From NCBI GenBank assembly GCA_034008185.1, contig CM067084.1, forward strand, positions 40,685,099 through 40,749,098: 64,000 nucleotides of DNA, read 5' to 3'. Numbering within the stretch: position 1 is the stretch's first letter; each line of letters opens with the position of its first letter. The notes beneath the pieces are model-generated. The model ran no database searches. It was given only the letters and a program-made list of their open reading frames with translations, and was not told the origin of the DNA. A program made the translations under genes and the position numbers. This DNA is from Gorsachius magnificus (lineage: Eukaryota > Chordata > Aves > Pelecaniformes > Ardeidae). Positions 1 through 12,200 of this stretch are shown in pieces.

Positions 1-2085
1 CTTCATCTCTTCCTCAGTTTAAGAAACAATGTTAGTTCTTTGTGAGTTCCTTATTAGCCTGCCTTTCCACTTTATGGTTTCCTTTCCTACTTACAGCTGT
101 GGTGATTCTGGGAAGTTGTGATATTTTGAAGTTTATTGAACTGTTTTTACTTGCAGCCCCTCAATCACTTTATTGATTAAGTGTTCTGTAGAAGGAGGTT
201 GTGAGTTGTTATTACCATTCCTTTAACAGTTTAACAACTGTTGTATTTCTTCTAGACCAAGTACCGGTACCACTGCTAGCAAAACTGAAGGTGTATGAGC
301 TTTGCCATTGCACTTCTACAGTTTCCTCCTAGGAAAATCCTCAGAGAAAATCTTCCAGGAACTTGGAAAAATGGTGTTTGAGTACCATAGACACTGCTTG
401 ACTATTTCACTATGTTTGACACTTTAATATATATGAAGGTAGGTACTTCCAATACACTCTATAAAAAACACAGATTAGCTCTAGCTATATAACAAATTTA
501 CTTACAAATATATTTACAAGCAAAATGAAACATGTTTGCATACTTGGGGAAAACAAAAAACCAAAGATATGTATGGCATCAAACTACAGCAGGGCAGTGA
601 CCCAGTAAGTTTCAGCACAGGCAACCAGATTTTTTTAAAACTTTCAGAGGTGGAAGAAAAAAGTCTGTTAGTAACTCAACAGGAGAGTTCTGTGGCAACT
701 AGTAAAGAGGGGTTGTATCTGTCTCTGTTGCTTAAAGTAGAAGCAACTCTTATTAAGGATTCTTATTTGAAGTCTACAGACTTGTGTTTGACTGTAGGTC
801 TCGGAAAGGAGATTGCCTATCTACTTGTATTTTATCCTGTTGCTATTTACGGTAAGATACAAAATAACAGGGACTGGAACAGATGTTTTCTGCTTTCCCA
901 GGTAAGTACATGAATTCCTAGGGTAAAGAGCCATGCTTTGTTATTATATTTTGATTTTAGCCTGATTAACAATAAAAATTTTTTGCACTGTGTAACAACT
1001 TCATCAGGTGGAATGGAAAGCTTGTACAACCAGAATAGCTTTACAGTTTGTGACATGAGGTTTTGAATGGCTCGGGCTGGTAAGTGTTAGAAACTATTAT
1101 TAAGGTTTCAGGAGACGAGTCTAGCTATGCTCCATCAAATCTATCAGTAGTGAAAAGTATTATCTCCGTGGAGTTCTGTTCATCAGTTGAATTTGCCACA
1201 ATACTGCAAAAGGAATGGAGTGAGCATATCAGGCATAAAGCCTTTATCTTTTTTGTGTGTTACTATTTTTTACATTTTACACGGAAATGCTAAATTAGTA
1301 CATCAATGCATATTATTGCACATGTTGATCTTACAAAATGTGAAATTGTTCTAAATTTTTAGTCCCTCTGGCATTTGCTTATAGTGATTTACTGCTGTTT
1401 ACTACATTGGAAAGGAGTATACACATTATTTTTGATCAAAAGTCTCCAAAAGATTCAGCATATGTCAAAGGATATAAGCATTCCCTAAATCTTAGTAGAA
1501 TGACATTGGGAAAATTTCTCCATGGCTTAATACAGCTTTGTAAAGCCTTACCCTAATAAATTTGCAAGTTATGACAAGTATTTCATTAACACTTGAAGCC
1601 ATTAGGAATAAATGGAACAACAGATCTTTCACTTTCTGGGCAAATGTTTCTATCATGCTGTACAAAAAGTAATAGGCATACCTGATTTACACAAATCACC
1701 AGTGCAACGGTATTCATAAAAGCTCAGTTCCTTTTAAAATGATCTCTGCAGGTGTCTCCAGGCAGATATATTTTCTTCCCAGAAATGACAATTTAAACAT
1801 GATTCCAAGAATCAGGATTTCATCCACCCCCTCCCTGTAGAAAATGCTGAAGATAGCCTGAGGCAGTTTGTTGCCATTTATATGCAGGCTATTTTTGGCT
1901 CCCCTTCCAAGGTGGCTAACTCTTATGCATCCAGTGGAGAGGCCAGTGCCTGACAGAGGGCCTGGATTCCACCCTGTGGGGTGACTGCTTAAAAATTAGG
2001 CATACAGTCATTAACTCTTACATGACCAGCTGCTTTTTTTTATGTGCAGTTTTTAGCCTGGAATTTTTAGAATGACGGTTCTGTT
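1..2085. other. Non-coding stretch upstream of CR1 A
   Basis: AT-rich sequence with no supported gene. The longest open frame (536-913, +, 125 codons) has no recognisable domain, no codon structure suggesting a gene and no similarity I know. By its position relative to the palladin exon it is most likely the preceding PALLD intron or 5' flank. A slightly more GC-balanced patch at about 1790-2010 contains no recognisable element. Confidence 0.6.
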
Positions 2086-2109
2086 ATAGAATCATAGAAT
2101 CATAGAATC
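2086..2109 (-). repeat. CR1 3'-terminal octamer repeat, 3 copies
   Basis: Three tandem copies of ATAGAATC (GATTCTAT on the element's own strand) form the extreme 3' end of CR1 A. CR1 elements lack a poly-A tail and end in this short repeat, which marks the end recognised for reverse transcription. CR1 B carries about two copies of the same octamer. Confidence 0.95.
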
Positions 2110-2176
2110 ACCTCGGTTGGAAAAGACCTTTAAGATCATCGAGTCCAACCGTTAACCTAGCACTGCCATCCCACCA

Positions 2177-3505
2177 CTAAACCATGTCCCTAAGCACCTC
2201 ATCTATCCTTCTTTTAAATACCTCCAGGGATGAGGACTCCACCACCTCCCTGGGCAGCCCATTCCAGAGCCTGACAACCCTCTCGGTGAAGAAGTTTTTC
2301 CTAATGTCTAGCCTAAACCTGCCCTGGTGCAGCTTCAAGCCATTCCCCCTCGTCCTATCGTCTGTTACCAGGGAGAAGAGGCCGACCCCCACCTCACTAC
2401 AGCCTCCTTTCAGGGAGTTGTAGAGGGCGATCAGGTCTCCCCTCAGCCTCCTCTTCTCCAGACTAAACAACCCCAATTCCCTCAGCCGCCCCTCGTATGA
2501 CTTGTGTTCCAGACCCCTCACCAGCTTGGTTGCTCTCCTCTGGACCTGTTCCAGCAAGGCAACATCTTTCTTGTAGTGAGGGGCCCAAAACTGAACACAG
2601 TATTCGAGGTGCGGCCTCACCAGCACCGAGTACAGGGGCACGATCACTTCCCTACTCCTGCTGGTCACACTATTCCTGATACAGGCCAGGATGCCATTGG
2701 CCTTCTTGGCCACCTGGGCACACTGCTGGCTCATATTCAGCAGGCTGTCAATCAGTACCCCCAGGTCTTTTTCCACCAGGCAGCTTTCCAGTCACTCTTC
2801 GCCAAGCCTGTAGCGCTGCATGGGGTTGTTGTGACCAAAGTGCAGGACCCGGCACTTGGCCTTGTTGAACCTCATACAGTTGGCCTCGGCCCATCGATCC
2901 AGCCTGTCCAGGTCCCTTTGCAGAGCCCTCCTCCCCTCCAGCAGATCAACACTCCCACCCAGTTTGGTGTCATCTGCAAATTTACTGAGGGCACACTCAA
3001 TCCCCTCATCCAGGTCATTGATAAAGATATTAAACAAGACCGGCCCTAAAACTGAGCCCTGGGGGACACCGCTTGTGACCGGCCGCCAACTGGATTTAGC
3101 TCCATTCACCACGACTCTCTGGGCTCGGCCACCCAGCCAGTTTTTAACCCAGTGAAGAGTACATCCATCTAGGCCATGAACTGCCAGCTTCTCCTGGAGA
3201 ATGCTATGGGAGACTGTGTCGAAGGCTTTGCTGAAGTCCAGGTAGACAACATCCACAGCCTTTCCCTCATCTACCAGGCGGGTCACCTGGTCATAGAAGG
3301 AAATCAGGTTGGTTAGGCAAGACCTGCCTTTCGTGAACCCATGCTGACTGGGCCTGATCCCCTGATTGTCCTCCATGTGCCTGGTGAGCACACTCAAGAT
3401 GAACCTCTCCATAATCTTCCCCGGTACTGAGGTCAGGCTGAATGGTCTGTAGTTCCCCGGATCCTCCTTCCGGCCCTTCTTGAAGAGAGGCGTCACATTT
3501 GCCAA
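2177..3505 (-). pseudogene. CR1 A ORF2 C-terminal part: reverse transcriptase, one stop
   Basis: This is the C-terminal part of the CR1 ORF2 polyprotein, which carries a reverse transcriptase; the upstream endonuclease is missing through 5' truncation. About 443 codons lie in one frame, from [10 protein letters not shown] to ...E-V-L-R-D-M-V-stop. Visible RT motifs are [13 protein letters not shown] (motif A, catalytic Asp), [20 protein letters not shown] (motif B) and [10 protein letters not shown] (motif C, the F-A-D-D catalytic pair). The only lesion in the frame is a TGA at 2792-2794, where CR1 B has TGG (Trp) in the context G-E-E-W-L-E-S-C. No frameshift was seen. The fragment is not autonomous because ORF1 and the endonuclease are absent. 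Confidence 0.93.
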
Positions 3506-4595
3506 CCTTATTTGACACAGTGAAATTACTGTAAAATGACATGGAATAAAATCCTTTTTATTAATTTAATTACAACATGGTAAGGCTCCCAAGTAATAAG
3601 AATGGGGTTTGTATACATTGTGAAGTAAGTAAGTATTGCTGATCCATCAGTGAATCTGTTGATGCTCTGATTAGGGCACAGTAATTGTCTGTATGAAGAT
3701 GCAAAGAAAGATACTATCTATATTAATCACTGAAATAAAATGCATGATACCAGCACTTGGTAACAGATAAAGATGGTCTCAGACCAGTAGGGAGCTAGGA
3801 GTCTCATGTGTGCTTCTGTCACAACAGTGGGTCCGCTGCACTTCCATTGCTGCCAAGGAATAAACTTCAGTAAAAAGTGCAAGGCAACATCTAGAAGACC
3901 TTGAGGTAAGAACAAGTGTCAGCCCACAAAATGAATTCAAATCAGAGAGCAGGTATAATGGACGCTGGCAGAAAGGACAGAGGTCTGTAACACCTATGTG
4001 GAGCTACAGTTTCTCCTATCTATTCTGGAGAATTTGACTCCCAATAGGCTGTGATCCAGCAGAAACCATCCTACCCACACATGGCTTTTATTTCTGGAAA
4101 TTATGTGATAAAGTCTGTAGATTAAACCAGCACTCTTCATGTTTACTTCTTCCTTTCACTGAGTATCAAAGGAAATGATGCGCCTGAAAAGGCACAAGTG
4201 TGCACTTGGACAGAAAATTCTTCTTCCCCGAGACAAAACTCTCAAAGGGGTTCTTAACAAGGTGAAAATACTTTCTTAGCAAAGCTAGTAAGGGAGAATT
4301 GACTGTGTTACTCATTACACTCCACAAGGCTATTGAAACCAGAAATGCATTTTGATTGTTTCAGTGTTAATACATGTGTCAGAGCTGTGGGGTCTTTTAA
4401 AAGCATATGTGTTTCCAGGGATTTTGTGTGTAATTTCTGAGGGAGATACTTATTTTCTGATGATAGGATTACTTCGTTTGAGATGTGAAAATTCAGTAGG
4501 TAAATTTATTTATACAGTGTGGTATATGATTACAGATTAATAATTACCTGTTATTACAAAAAGATGTACCATTTCTGCTGATAACTCTAAAAATG

Positions 4596-4636
4596 TTAAG
4601 GGTCTTTTCCAACCTAAATGATTTTATGAGTCTATG
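4596..4636 (+). mobile_element. CR1 3'-end relic
   Basis: About 40 bases matching the CR1 3' tail: TTAAGGGTCTTTTCCAACC, then a degraded ATTTTATGAGTCTATG in place of the intact octamer repeat. No further CR1 sequence is visible upstream, so it is a severely truncated and old insertion. Confidence 0.75.
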
Positions 4637-7600
4637 TTTTTTTATTTTCCTGGAAGATTTTAAGGTACTCAAGAAAGGTATTAGTTTTAAACTACTTTTA
4701 GTAGAAAAGACCAATTATTTTATTTATAGTTAATTTTGTCAACAAGTTAAAAATCTGTTAGGACAAAATGATTTGGAAAGTAATTATTTTTCAAAAATTA
4801 ACTTTCACACGCTGTTTTTTCTATGACCTGTGGAGGTAGGTCCTTTAATAATGAGCAAAAATCACATCCTAAAATTCCACAATAACATTTTAAACCAGCC
4901 TAAAATACTGTGTTAAATACAACAAAAATTGTTCATTTAAATGATTAAGTTCTCTGAATTTCTGAGTAGTAAGTACACAGAACTTTGTGCCACTTCCAGG
5001 CCTAATGTTGCTTCTACTGGAATTCCAGATAGCGTCAGTCTGCTGAAACATGAGTTCAGTTACCAAATATAGATGAGTGGGGTAAGAATTACATAGTCAC
5101 AGAGGACAGATGTAACGCACAGGCCACAGTCTTCTTGATGCTTACTGAGGACCAAGCAATTTTTAGTGAATAGCTGGAGCAACTTTAAGCCTACTTAGAT
5201 AAAGAAGGAAAAAAGCAACTTTACCCGCTGTTAATTATACTTGAGATTCTTCATAGTGGCCTGTTCATTATAAGGTCTGTTTTATATTTTCTGCTAAATT
5301 TAATCATTGTACTTTGGGGAGTAATTTTGCAGGGTTTCAAAATTCAGAGGAAAAATATGTGCCTTCTTTGTTTTAAAAAAATCTTCCTAGATACATTTCT
5401 TCCTTCATATTATTCCTTTGGACAGTTTGGCTTTGGGTCATATTTTTTTAAGTAATAATTTTAAGTAATAATTTTTCATTGGACAGGTTAAATTGGTTTT
5501 TTCTTTGATTTTTGATGGTTTTCCGTATTTCATTAATTATCTTTTGCATACCATAATTTGGTTAATTATTCAAATGTTTTTTGAGATAATTGTAATCCAG
5601 TATATTTTGAATATTTTGAATTTGCTATTTACCATAGTATTCCTTAGAGCATCTATATTATTTTCTGAATAAATATTTAAACAGTGTGATATTAAAATGT
5701 GTGTTTATTTGTATTTTATAAATCTATTGCAAATAAGGACACCATAAATAGTTTTAAACGCAATAATGCTGGAAGTTTGTGTCTTTAAATGATATAGAAT
5801 GTGGCTTTGCATGTTACCTAATGAGTAATGATGATGAAAACTGTTATAAATATATTGTAGTCTAATTTGGAGAAGATAGAAATAGCATTTGAAATTTCTA
5901 ATTATGATCTTCTATGCTACTTGATAGGGTTAGTGATACTTTACCTCCAGTTCACTGCAGTTACAAATTGGTCTAAAAGAATAGTGGTTTTATGTATTAC
6001 AGTGTGGCTAAAAAAAAGTCTTTATACTGGAAGCTTCCATTCAGCTGTCTAAAGCTAAGCATATAAATCCATTTTAGGCACCAGACCTTTCTCACCAAGA
6101 AGGCTTATCAGCATTAGAAATTGCCAATAACCAGCACATGTTTAAATTCCTCGACTTTATCTAAATACCCAGCTACAGATTGATTTACCTAAATTCAGAC
6201 ATTGGGCCTTGAAAATTATGATATATGTAGCCATTATATTTGTCTAATGAGTGACAAAACAGCATAAAACTGAGTATTAGGAGATAGGCAGATTCATAAC
6301 ACATTCTTTTTAATTATTGTGCTGGGTGGCTAGCGATAGGCGAAATTGACCTCTGACCCATTGAAACACCAGAGCAGCTTGGTGTTGGAAGTCAGAGAAG
6401 TTTATCCGAGTATGTAATGTCTCACTTTGAGATGTGAGCAAGCTAGGAATGAGTATGAATCAGGTTATTTAAATAATATCATTTGAAGCACAGATATTTA
6501 TGAGTTACCTAAATAGTAAACTAGCACCTTTGTTAAATGAACAAAGTTTTAAAAAATAACTGAGGTTAAGGAGGCAGAAACTCTCCAGGTTTAACCCTTG
6601 GTTCCCTGGCATTCATCCAGTTTATGCCTTAACAGCTGAGCCTCTAGACCAACTGTTTGCTTGGCTTCTCAGATTCATTCTTTAAAGCTGCTATGTGGTA
6701 GTCGGTTATACTGTATATACTTTTTTAGATTTTGTTGACAAGAGATTGGCATGGTTGCTAAATTTGTTGCCCTGTAAACACAGATAAAAGGAAAGAAAGA
6801 TGTAATCCCAGCAAAGAATAAGCCCATTGCTGTATTCTATAAAAACGTATATCAAATCCTAAAATGCTTGTGTTCCCTTATACTTCTCTTTTATGTGTTG
6901 AGTTGTAATCTGTTGGCAAGACAAGCAGGCCTATCAAGAGATGCATATTCCAGGCCAAGAATTCCAATAATCTATCAGTCAGTTAATGACTACATGCCGG
7001 GTAAGCCCTGGTGAAGTGACTAAGGTAATTGGAGCTTGCACAAGCTGGTGTAAAATACATCTGAGTGCATCTCATGACTGTCAGGCCACCTATCTATCAG
7101 TAGAGACACACTTTGGACCGTTAAGAGAAAATATAATACTTTTAAAAATCTTGTGCAGAATTAATCTTGTTGAAATTACCATAAGAAGAAGAAAATCTTC
7201 AAGGGTAGTAAACCCCCACTGATGTTCTACTTAATTAAATGCTTTGCAGAAGCAGCAATTACTTTTAAGTTCAGATCATCTGCAATCTAGTGACCAGCAG
7301 GACAAATAAATCTCACTAAGGAGAGTTTCAGGCAGATCCTTCCCTTGGGAAAAGAGTGGTTTCCCTGATGTCTTGTTCCTTGCCAGCTTTACAGAGGCAG
7401 AGAACAGTCATTCATCCTCATTCTAAAATCATGTGGGAAAACTGGAGATGTATAAATGCTTCTGCACTTTGTGAAACTGGTACAGAATATACATTATACA
7501 CTTATGTGGTGCAGGATGATACACAGGCTGTGAAATCTATTTCTTTAGTGTTTTACTTTTAGCATGTGGTAGTTTGATATTCCACTTATCAGTACTGAGA

Positions 7601-8159
7601 AAAGTGCTGCTAAATGGTACTGAAACGTAACAAGTTAAAAATGTTAACACAAGAAGTAAAATAATATTAAATACATTATCAACATTAAACAGAAAAGATG
7701 GAATTTCTAATCCAAACATCCTTGTGTAGATTCTCGGAATGGTTTCAACTAGAACAGTGTTTTCCTCTTGGAATATGGTGGTTTAGTGACTGGAAGGCAG
7801 TGTTATGGGGAGGAGAAAAGTAAATATATTCCCCAAATCATAAGCCTAAAACCAGAAAAAGTTAAGTGTAATAGCATTGATGTGAAATAACAAATCACTC
7901 AGACTGGTAATTGAGCTTGTGCTAGACAATGTACAGGCAAAGGATGTCTTAATAGTTCTGAAGGAAAAACGCATGAGAAAAGACTCCTAAGTGCTCTTAT
8001 TTCCACCTAGACAATTTGCAGCCCTGGCCCTTTCTCATAGAAACTGAAGTTTACAGTAAGTATTTCATGCACCGTTGGGTTCTGCTCTTCTCCCAGTTTT
8101 GTGTTCAGCTTATGGGAACCAGGATATAACGGGATTTTTTTATTGACATGTTTTGGGTT

Positions 8160-8194
8160 TTTTTTTCTTAAGGAATTGTATTTGTGTCTTCCAG
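8160..8194 (+). other. PALLD: Splice acceptor of PALLD first coding exon
   Basis: A T-rich tract (8161-8169, and TTTGTGTCTTCC before the AG) precedes AG at 8193-8194, the only AG close to the start codon. A possible weaker acceptor (CTTAAG) lies at about 8172. It would add 22 bases carrying no in-frame ATG and would not change the protein. Confidence 0.8.
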
Positions 8195-8195
8195 G

Positions 8196-9238
8196 ATGCA
8201 AGACAGAAGCTGTAGCCAGGCATTGCCTCTTTCTTTAATGCTGAAGGAGGCTTACTGCACAGAGAGAGGCACCAGTAAGGGATACCCTGAAAATATGTCA
8301 GAAGCTTCACCCTGCTGTGACTTTTTCCACAATTCCCCATCAGACCTACAGAATGGGGAATTTTCAAATGAACTTTCTGCCTTTCTTACCCAGGAGGAGA
8401 TATGCAAGAGCCTTGACATAGCTCGGGAAGCCATTGCCGATTCCATGAATGAGGATCAGAATGCAGCACCAGACTTTACTCATTATTTCAACACCTCTCT
8501 TTCTAGCACTTCAGAAAATCCTTCTTTTGGGGTTACCAAACCGCATGAGCAAGATGCTTTACAGAGGCCTCAAGCAAGCAGTCTGACTTCATCTGCTGCA
8601 AGTCACATTCTCCCAGAGAATCAGGAAGAGCAATCCACCGCACCTCAAACAGCAAGCAGTTTTGTCACAGTTTCCAGGAGGCAAGCAAACACCTCACCTT
8701 TGCTAACTGCTAGTCCCAGCTTCATTAGAAACCTGAAGCATTTGGAGAAAGATGGTCCAGGTGTGCCTAAGACAAGCGCAAAGTCCGAATCAGCATCCCA
8801 GGGAGAAGTTCCTTTCAGGAACAAGCTGTGTGACAAAGCTGCTACATTCATAGAGGAACTGTCATCTATATTTAGACAGGCAGCCAAGACAAGAGGCCGA
8901 AGTCCTGATGGGGACTCTTCTTCTCCAGACAGTGGATACCTGTCTCCTAAAAAGAAACAACCAGCTATAAGTACCTCAGTGAACCAGTTTGACAAGACAC
9001 ATCAAGAGACTGAGCCTGAGGCAAAATTACCTGGGGTTCGTCTGAATGGAGAACAGTTTTCTGGAAGGGAGAGCATCACTCAGAGTGAAATGGTCCCTTG
9101 CGACCCCTTCATCAACATGGAAGAAAATCAATCTTCACCACCTCAATTCACTCAGAAGCTCCGGAGCCAGGAAGTTGCTGAAGGAAACAAAGTGTTGCTG
9201 GAATGCAGAGTTGCTGGCAACCCAGTCCCTGTTGTCAG
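8196..9238 (+). CDS. PALLD: Palladin, first coding exon (N-terminal region, long isoform)
   Basis: Palladin is a cytoskeletal scaffold that binds and bundles actin filaments and recruits alpha-actinin, VASP-family and SH3 proteins at stress fibres, dense bodies and Z-discs. This exon (8195-9238) encodes 347 complete codons plus two bases. Recognisable segments, counted from ATG 8196: LSAFLTQEEICKSLDIA (about residues 60-76), LCDKAATFIEELSSIF (211-226), SSSPDSGYLSPK (about 241-252) and FTQKLRSQEVAEGNKVLLEC with GNPVPVV (about 317-347), the opening strands of the first Ig domain. The next exon should supply the domain's Trp. The exon ends CAG|GTAAGT, splitting an Arg codon after two bases. Two starts are possible: ATG 8196 (chosen) or ATG 8295, which aligns with the usual mammalian palladin start (M-S-...-F-x-x-S-x-S-D-x-Q). 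The extra 33 residues resemble the start of the paralogue myopalladin (M-Q-D..., then L-x-E-x-Y), supporting 8196. The SSSPDSGYLSPK block identifies palladin rather than myopalladin. Confidence 0.95.
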
Positions 9239-9244
9239 GTAAGT
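9239..9244 (+). other. PALLD: Splice donor GTAAGT of PALLD exon
   Basis: CAG|GTAAGT is a full-consensus U2-type donor at the point where palladin's first Ig domain is interrupted by an intron. The in-frame TAA at 9240-9242 lies inside the donor and is not translated. Confidence 0.93.
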
Positions 9245-12200
9245 GCATGTCTTTTAACTAAGTTACTGGATATCATCATCTTCTGATTGTGGAAGATACC
9301 TAAGGACAGGTATCACAGAGGACCTTCTTAGAGGTAGGCACATAAGAACAGTGGGGTCATGCAGTGGTTAGTAAGCACATTGAATAACAGATTTTTACTT
9401 CTTTAGTTCTCTTAGTGTGTTTCATTGTTTTCTGCTTGGGAAATGAAGTTCTACTTGATTCAAGAGCCATATGGCAAAATTAGAAAGAGAATTTGTTCTA
9501 ACAATGTTCTGTGTGACTGTTACCTCATTAATCTAGGTGAAAGAACTCACAATTTACCCCTGAAGAGCATGTATCAGGAATTTGATACAGTTTTTACTGA
9601 CAATTAATTAGAATGTCTCCAAGCCCCATACCAATGGAATTTGGGGTCTGTACTATGAGAACCTAAATCTAGCCAAATATCCTCTTGTATAAGACATTTC
9701 CAGAAGACATTAAGATGGTCCCCATTTCAAAACTTCTTTTGATACTTGGTAGTGAAATTTATGTGCATCTGCTTTTGTTCAATGATAAAACATAAAAGTA
9801 GCTGCTGTGTAAGTTTGTTTGTTTTGGGTTCTTTATTAACATGTGTTAACATGTTAACAGTTATAAAAGCTACATTCAAAGTATCAGCAAGGGCTGAATA
9901 ACTCATAATACTTTCCACTGTCTTCCTTTCCTTCTAAAGCTAATAGAAATTAAGGTCAGCCAGTACTACACAGTGTTTGCTACTTCACAGGACTGAGCCT
10001 TAATCCTAATATGATTGCTTAACACACGCAGAGGTAGATTATACCTCTAGTTTAAGAGTTCCTCACAACTTATTTTGGTTTCAAGTCAACTGAGCAATTT
10101 GATATTCTCAAGGCAACATTTTGTCCAAAAAGTCTTGTTTGGACAGTACAGAATTTGTAGTTCCCCGTTCAGAACTTCCTGTTACGGTTCTTTAGTTACA
10201 GCTGAAGAGTACATAATTCTTTTAAAGTCCTCAACATTTCCTTAAAGGAACTTAGTAATTACTTTCCTGTAATACTCACTGTGCTTTAAATTTCTTCATA
10301 TCTTTTGCCGTGAAGTCTTTGAACACCTTGAAATTACTAACATTTTGCATTAAGTTACCCCTGATTGCTTGCAGGTAGTCACAAGTATAGGCCTTGTGGC
10401 TATGAAAACTTAGGAATTCATGTCCATCACTAAACAGTGTCTTCATACATACCATAATTGAACTTCTCCTTTGAAATAAGTCTTTAACATATTTTTAAAA
10501 TCTTTACAGAGCTGGCAGTTTGAAGATCTTAGATCTTTGTCAACAAGACTTAAAAAGTACAGGAAGTTGTGTACACACTATGGAGCTTTTCTTGCTTAGG
10601 TCTTTTACATCATTGTTGTATTCATTTTAAAGGCGCTAATATCAAGATGTTTACAAGAAATCTAGAAAAAGATTATGTTCTTCAAATTTTAATGTAAACT
10701 CTGCTTTTCTGAATCTTAACTCTTGCAGAATCATTAGAGAAGGCAAATCTGAATCACTGAGTAGAATGAGTCATGAGAAACACTGCTGACATAATAGTAG
10801 ATTATTTAAAAATCAAGTATACTCTTAGGCAATCTCATCAGTATCAATTCATTTGTAAATTTTGTTTTATTTCCTTGTTTGAAACCCATAATTGTGCTAT
10901 GTTAATAGTCTGCAGATACAACCATTGCTGAAACGAAGCAAATATGCATCATGCCAACCTCTCAGTCTCTTACAAAGCTCCTTGGCAGTCAATTTAATAC
11001 ACTTTCATGGCCCACTCTCGAATTGATTTTATTTAATCATTATTAATAATTATTAATAATTTGCCATCTGGCAACAGCACACAAATTTGTGAATATAGTT
11101 AAAGAAAACATACTGCTTACCAACAAAAAATTCCGAAGTTCCCACCAAAAATTCATTTCCCCTTTAGTCTCCATTTCATTGTGGATCTTCAAGTGAGGAA
11201 AAATGTCAGCTGTACCTCAAAATCTATTCATTTTGGAAGTCAATACAATTTTGCACCATGACCTTTCTGTAATGTCGCTGACTTGGCTGAAGAGGTCACT
11301 CGCACACAGCACGGCAGGGTTCTCACAGGCTGGATTTCTTCTGAGGGCTGAGCAGCACAGGTATAGAGCCCTGTAACTACTGAGCTCTGCCGGGGAGCCC
11401 ATGGAACAAAAGCCAAGGCTCATTCAGTGGTCAAGAGACTGTGCTAACCATGTAAGGGCAGAGCAAATACTTGTGTGCTTATCTCTGCATCTTGGGGAAA
11501 GGAGAGGGTTCTTTCCTTTAGAAGATAAGAATGCATGCAAAAAAATTTGTAGTGGATTCTGTACTATAACAACACCACTTCTAAACAGTTAAATCATATC
11601 ACCTATGCACATCACTTCCCCTCTTTCTGGAGCTGAAAGGGAGTATGGTATATCCTGAATACACAGTAAATAGCTAATATGCTGCAGTGGAAAAAGACAA
11701 TACTAGTTAAAACTACTGATGTACTGCAGAACAAGTGAAGAATGCTTGCTGTTTGCGCCGCTTTCAGGAACATTTCTGTAAATTTGAGTTTTATATGGAT
11801 TTAAAAAAGAAAAAAAAGTAGAACACCAGTGATACAATACTAGTTGACCATTCTCTTGTACTTTGGTAATCTAGTTTTCTAAAGCATTACAATTAGACAA
11901 CTGTTTCATTAGACTGAATTTCTGACTTGTAATACCTTTGGAAAAAAATCTTTGGAGCACAATCATATGAACTGGAAGGATGTAAAAACCTACTGTTTTC
12001 TGAAGAAACTGGCCAGAGGAAAAAAGGTATAACAGATATTAAGTGTTTTGTGAAAGCTGCTGAACAGGTAGAAGATAGAAATGGATATTAATGTTATTGC
12101 CAAAAGAAGGGCTATAGAACAAGCTGAACCTGCTCTGTGAGGTGTAAGAGCCAGCCACTTAGCACATGCAAAACTTGCTGAACAGGAGATGCAGATGGGA

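Larger units (their letters stand above)
2086..3508 (-). mobile_element. CR1 LINE 'A', 5'-truncated, young
   Basis: A CR1 non-LTR retrotransposon in antisense orientation to palladin. Its 3' end is at the low coordinate: three copies of ATAGAATC (2086-2109) are followed by the complement of the CR1 3' tail (GGTTGGAAAAGACC and onward). The reverse-transcriptase frame runs leftward from 3505 to 2177. The element is cut off at the 5' side at about 3508, just before the codons for [10 protein letters not shown], as is usual for CR1, which truncates during target-primed reverse transcription. No target-site duplication is visible, also usual for CR1. By eye it differs from CR1 'B' (12422-13295) at only about 12 positions over about 865 aligned bases, so both copies belong to a recently active subfamily. 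The 5' boundary is uncertain by a few bases. Confidence 0.96.
3509..8194. other. Probable PALLD intron 1, no gene seen
   Basis: AT-rich sequence with only short chance open frames. It contains a small CR1 3' relic (4596-4636) and a tandem pair of a 13-base unit (AAGTAATAATTTT) near 5450-5478. The 3' end has a polypyrimidine stretch and the AG acceptor of the palladin exon. I infer it is an intron because the palladin exon begins with a splice acceptor just before the ATG; the upstream exon is not identifiable in the window. Confidence 0.6.

Noticed and set aside
536..913. 125-codon open frame on the + strand
   Set aside because: No recognisable domain or gene context; consistent with a chance frame in AT-rich intron or flank.
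2504..3049. 181-codon + strand frame inside CR1 A
   Set aside because: Antisense shadow of the CR1 reverse-transcriptase frame; the same shadow appears in CR1 B and C.
8184..8195. GTG start at 8184 for the palladin exon
   Set aside because: Lies within the intronic acceptor region; vertebrate translation would begin at ATG 8196 or 8295.
8195..9238. Myopalladin (MYPN) as the identity of the exon
   Set aside because: The N-terminus resembles myopalladin, but the SSSPDSGYLSPK block, the RSPDGDSSS context and the LSAFLTQEEICKSLD segment match palladin better.
9240..9242. TAA as the end of the palladin frame
   Set aside because: It falls inside the GTAAGT splice donor; the protein continues in a downstream exon.
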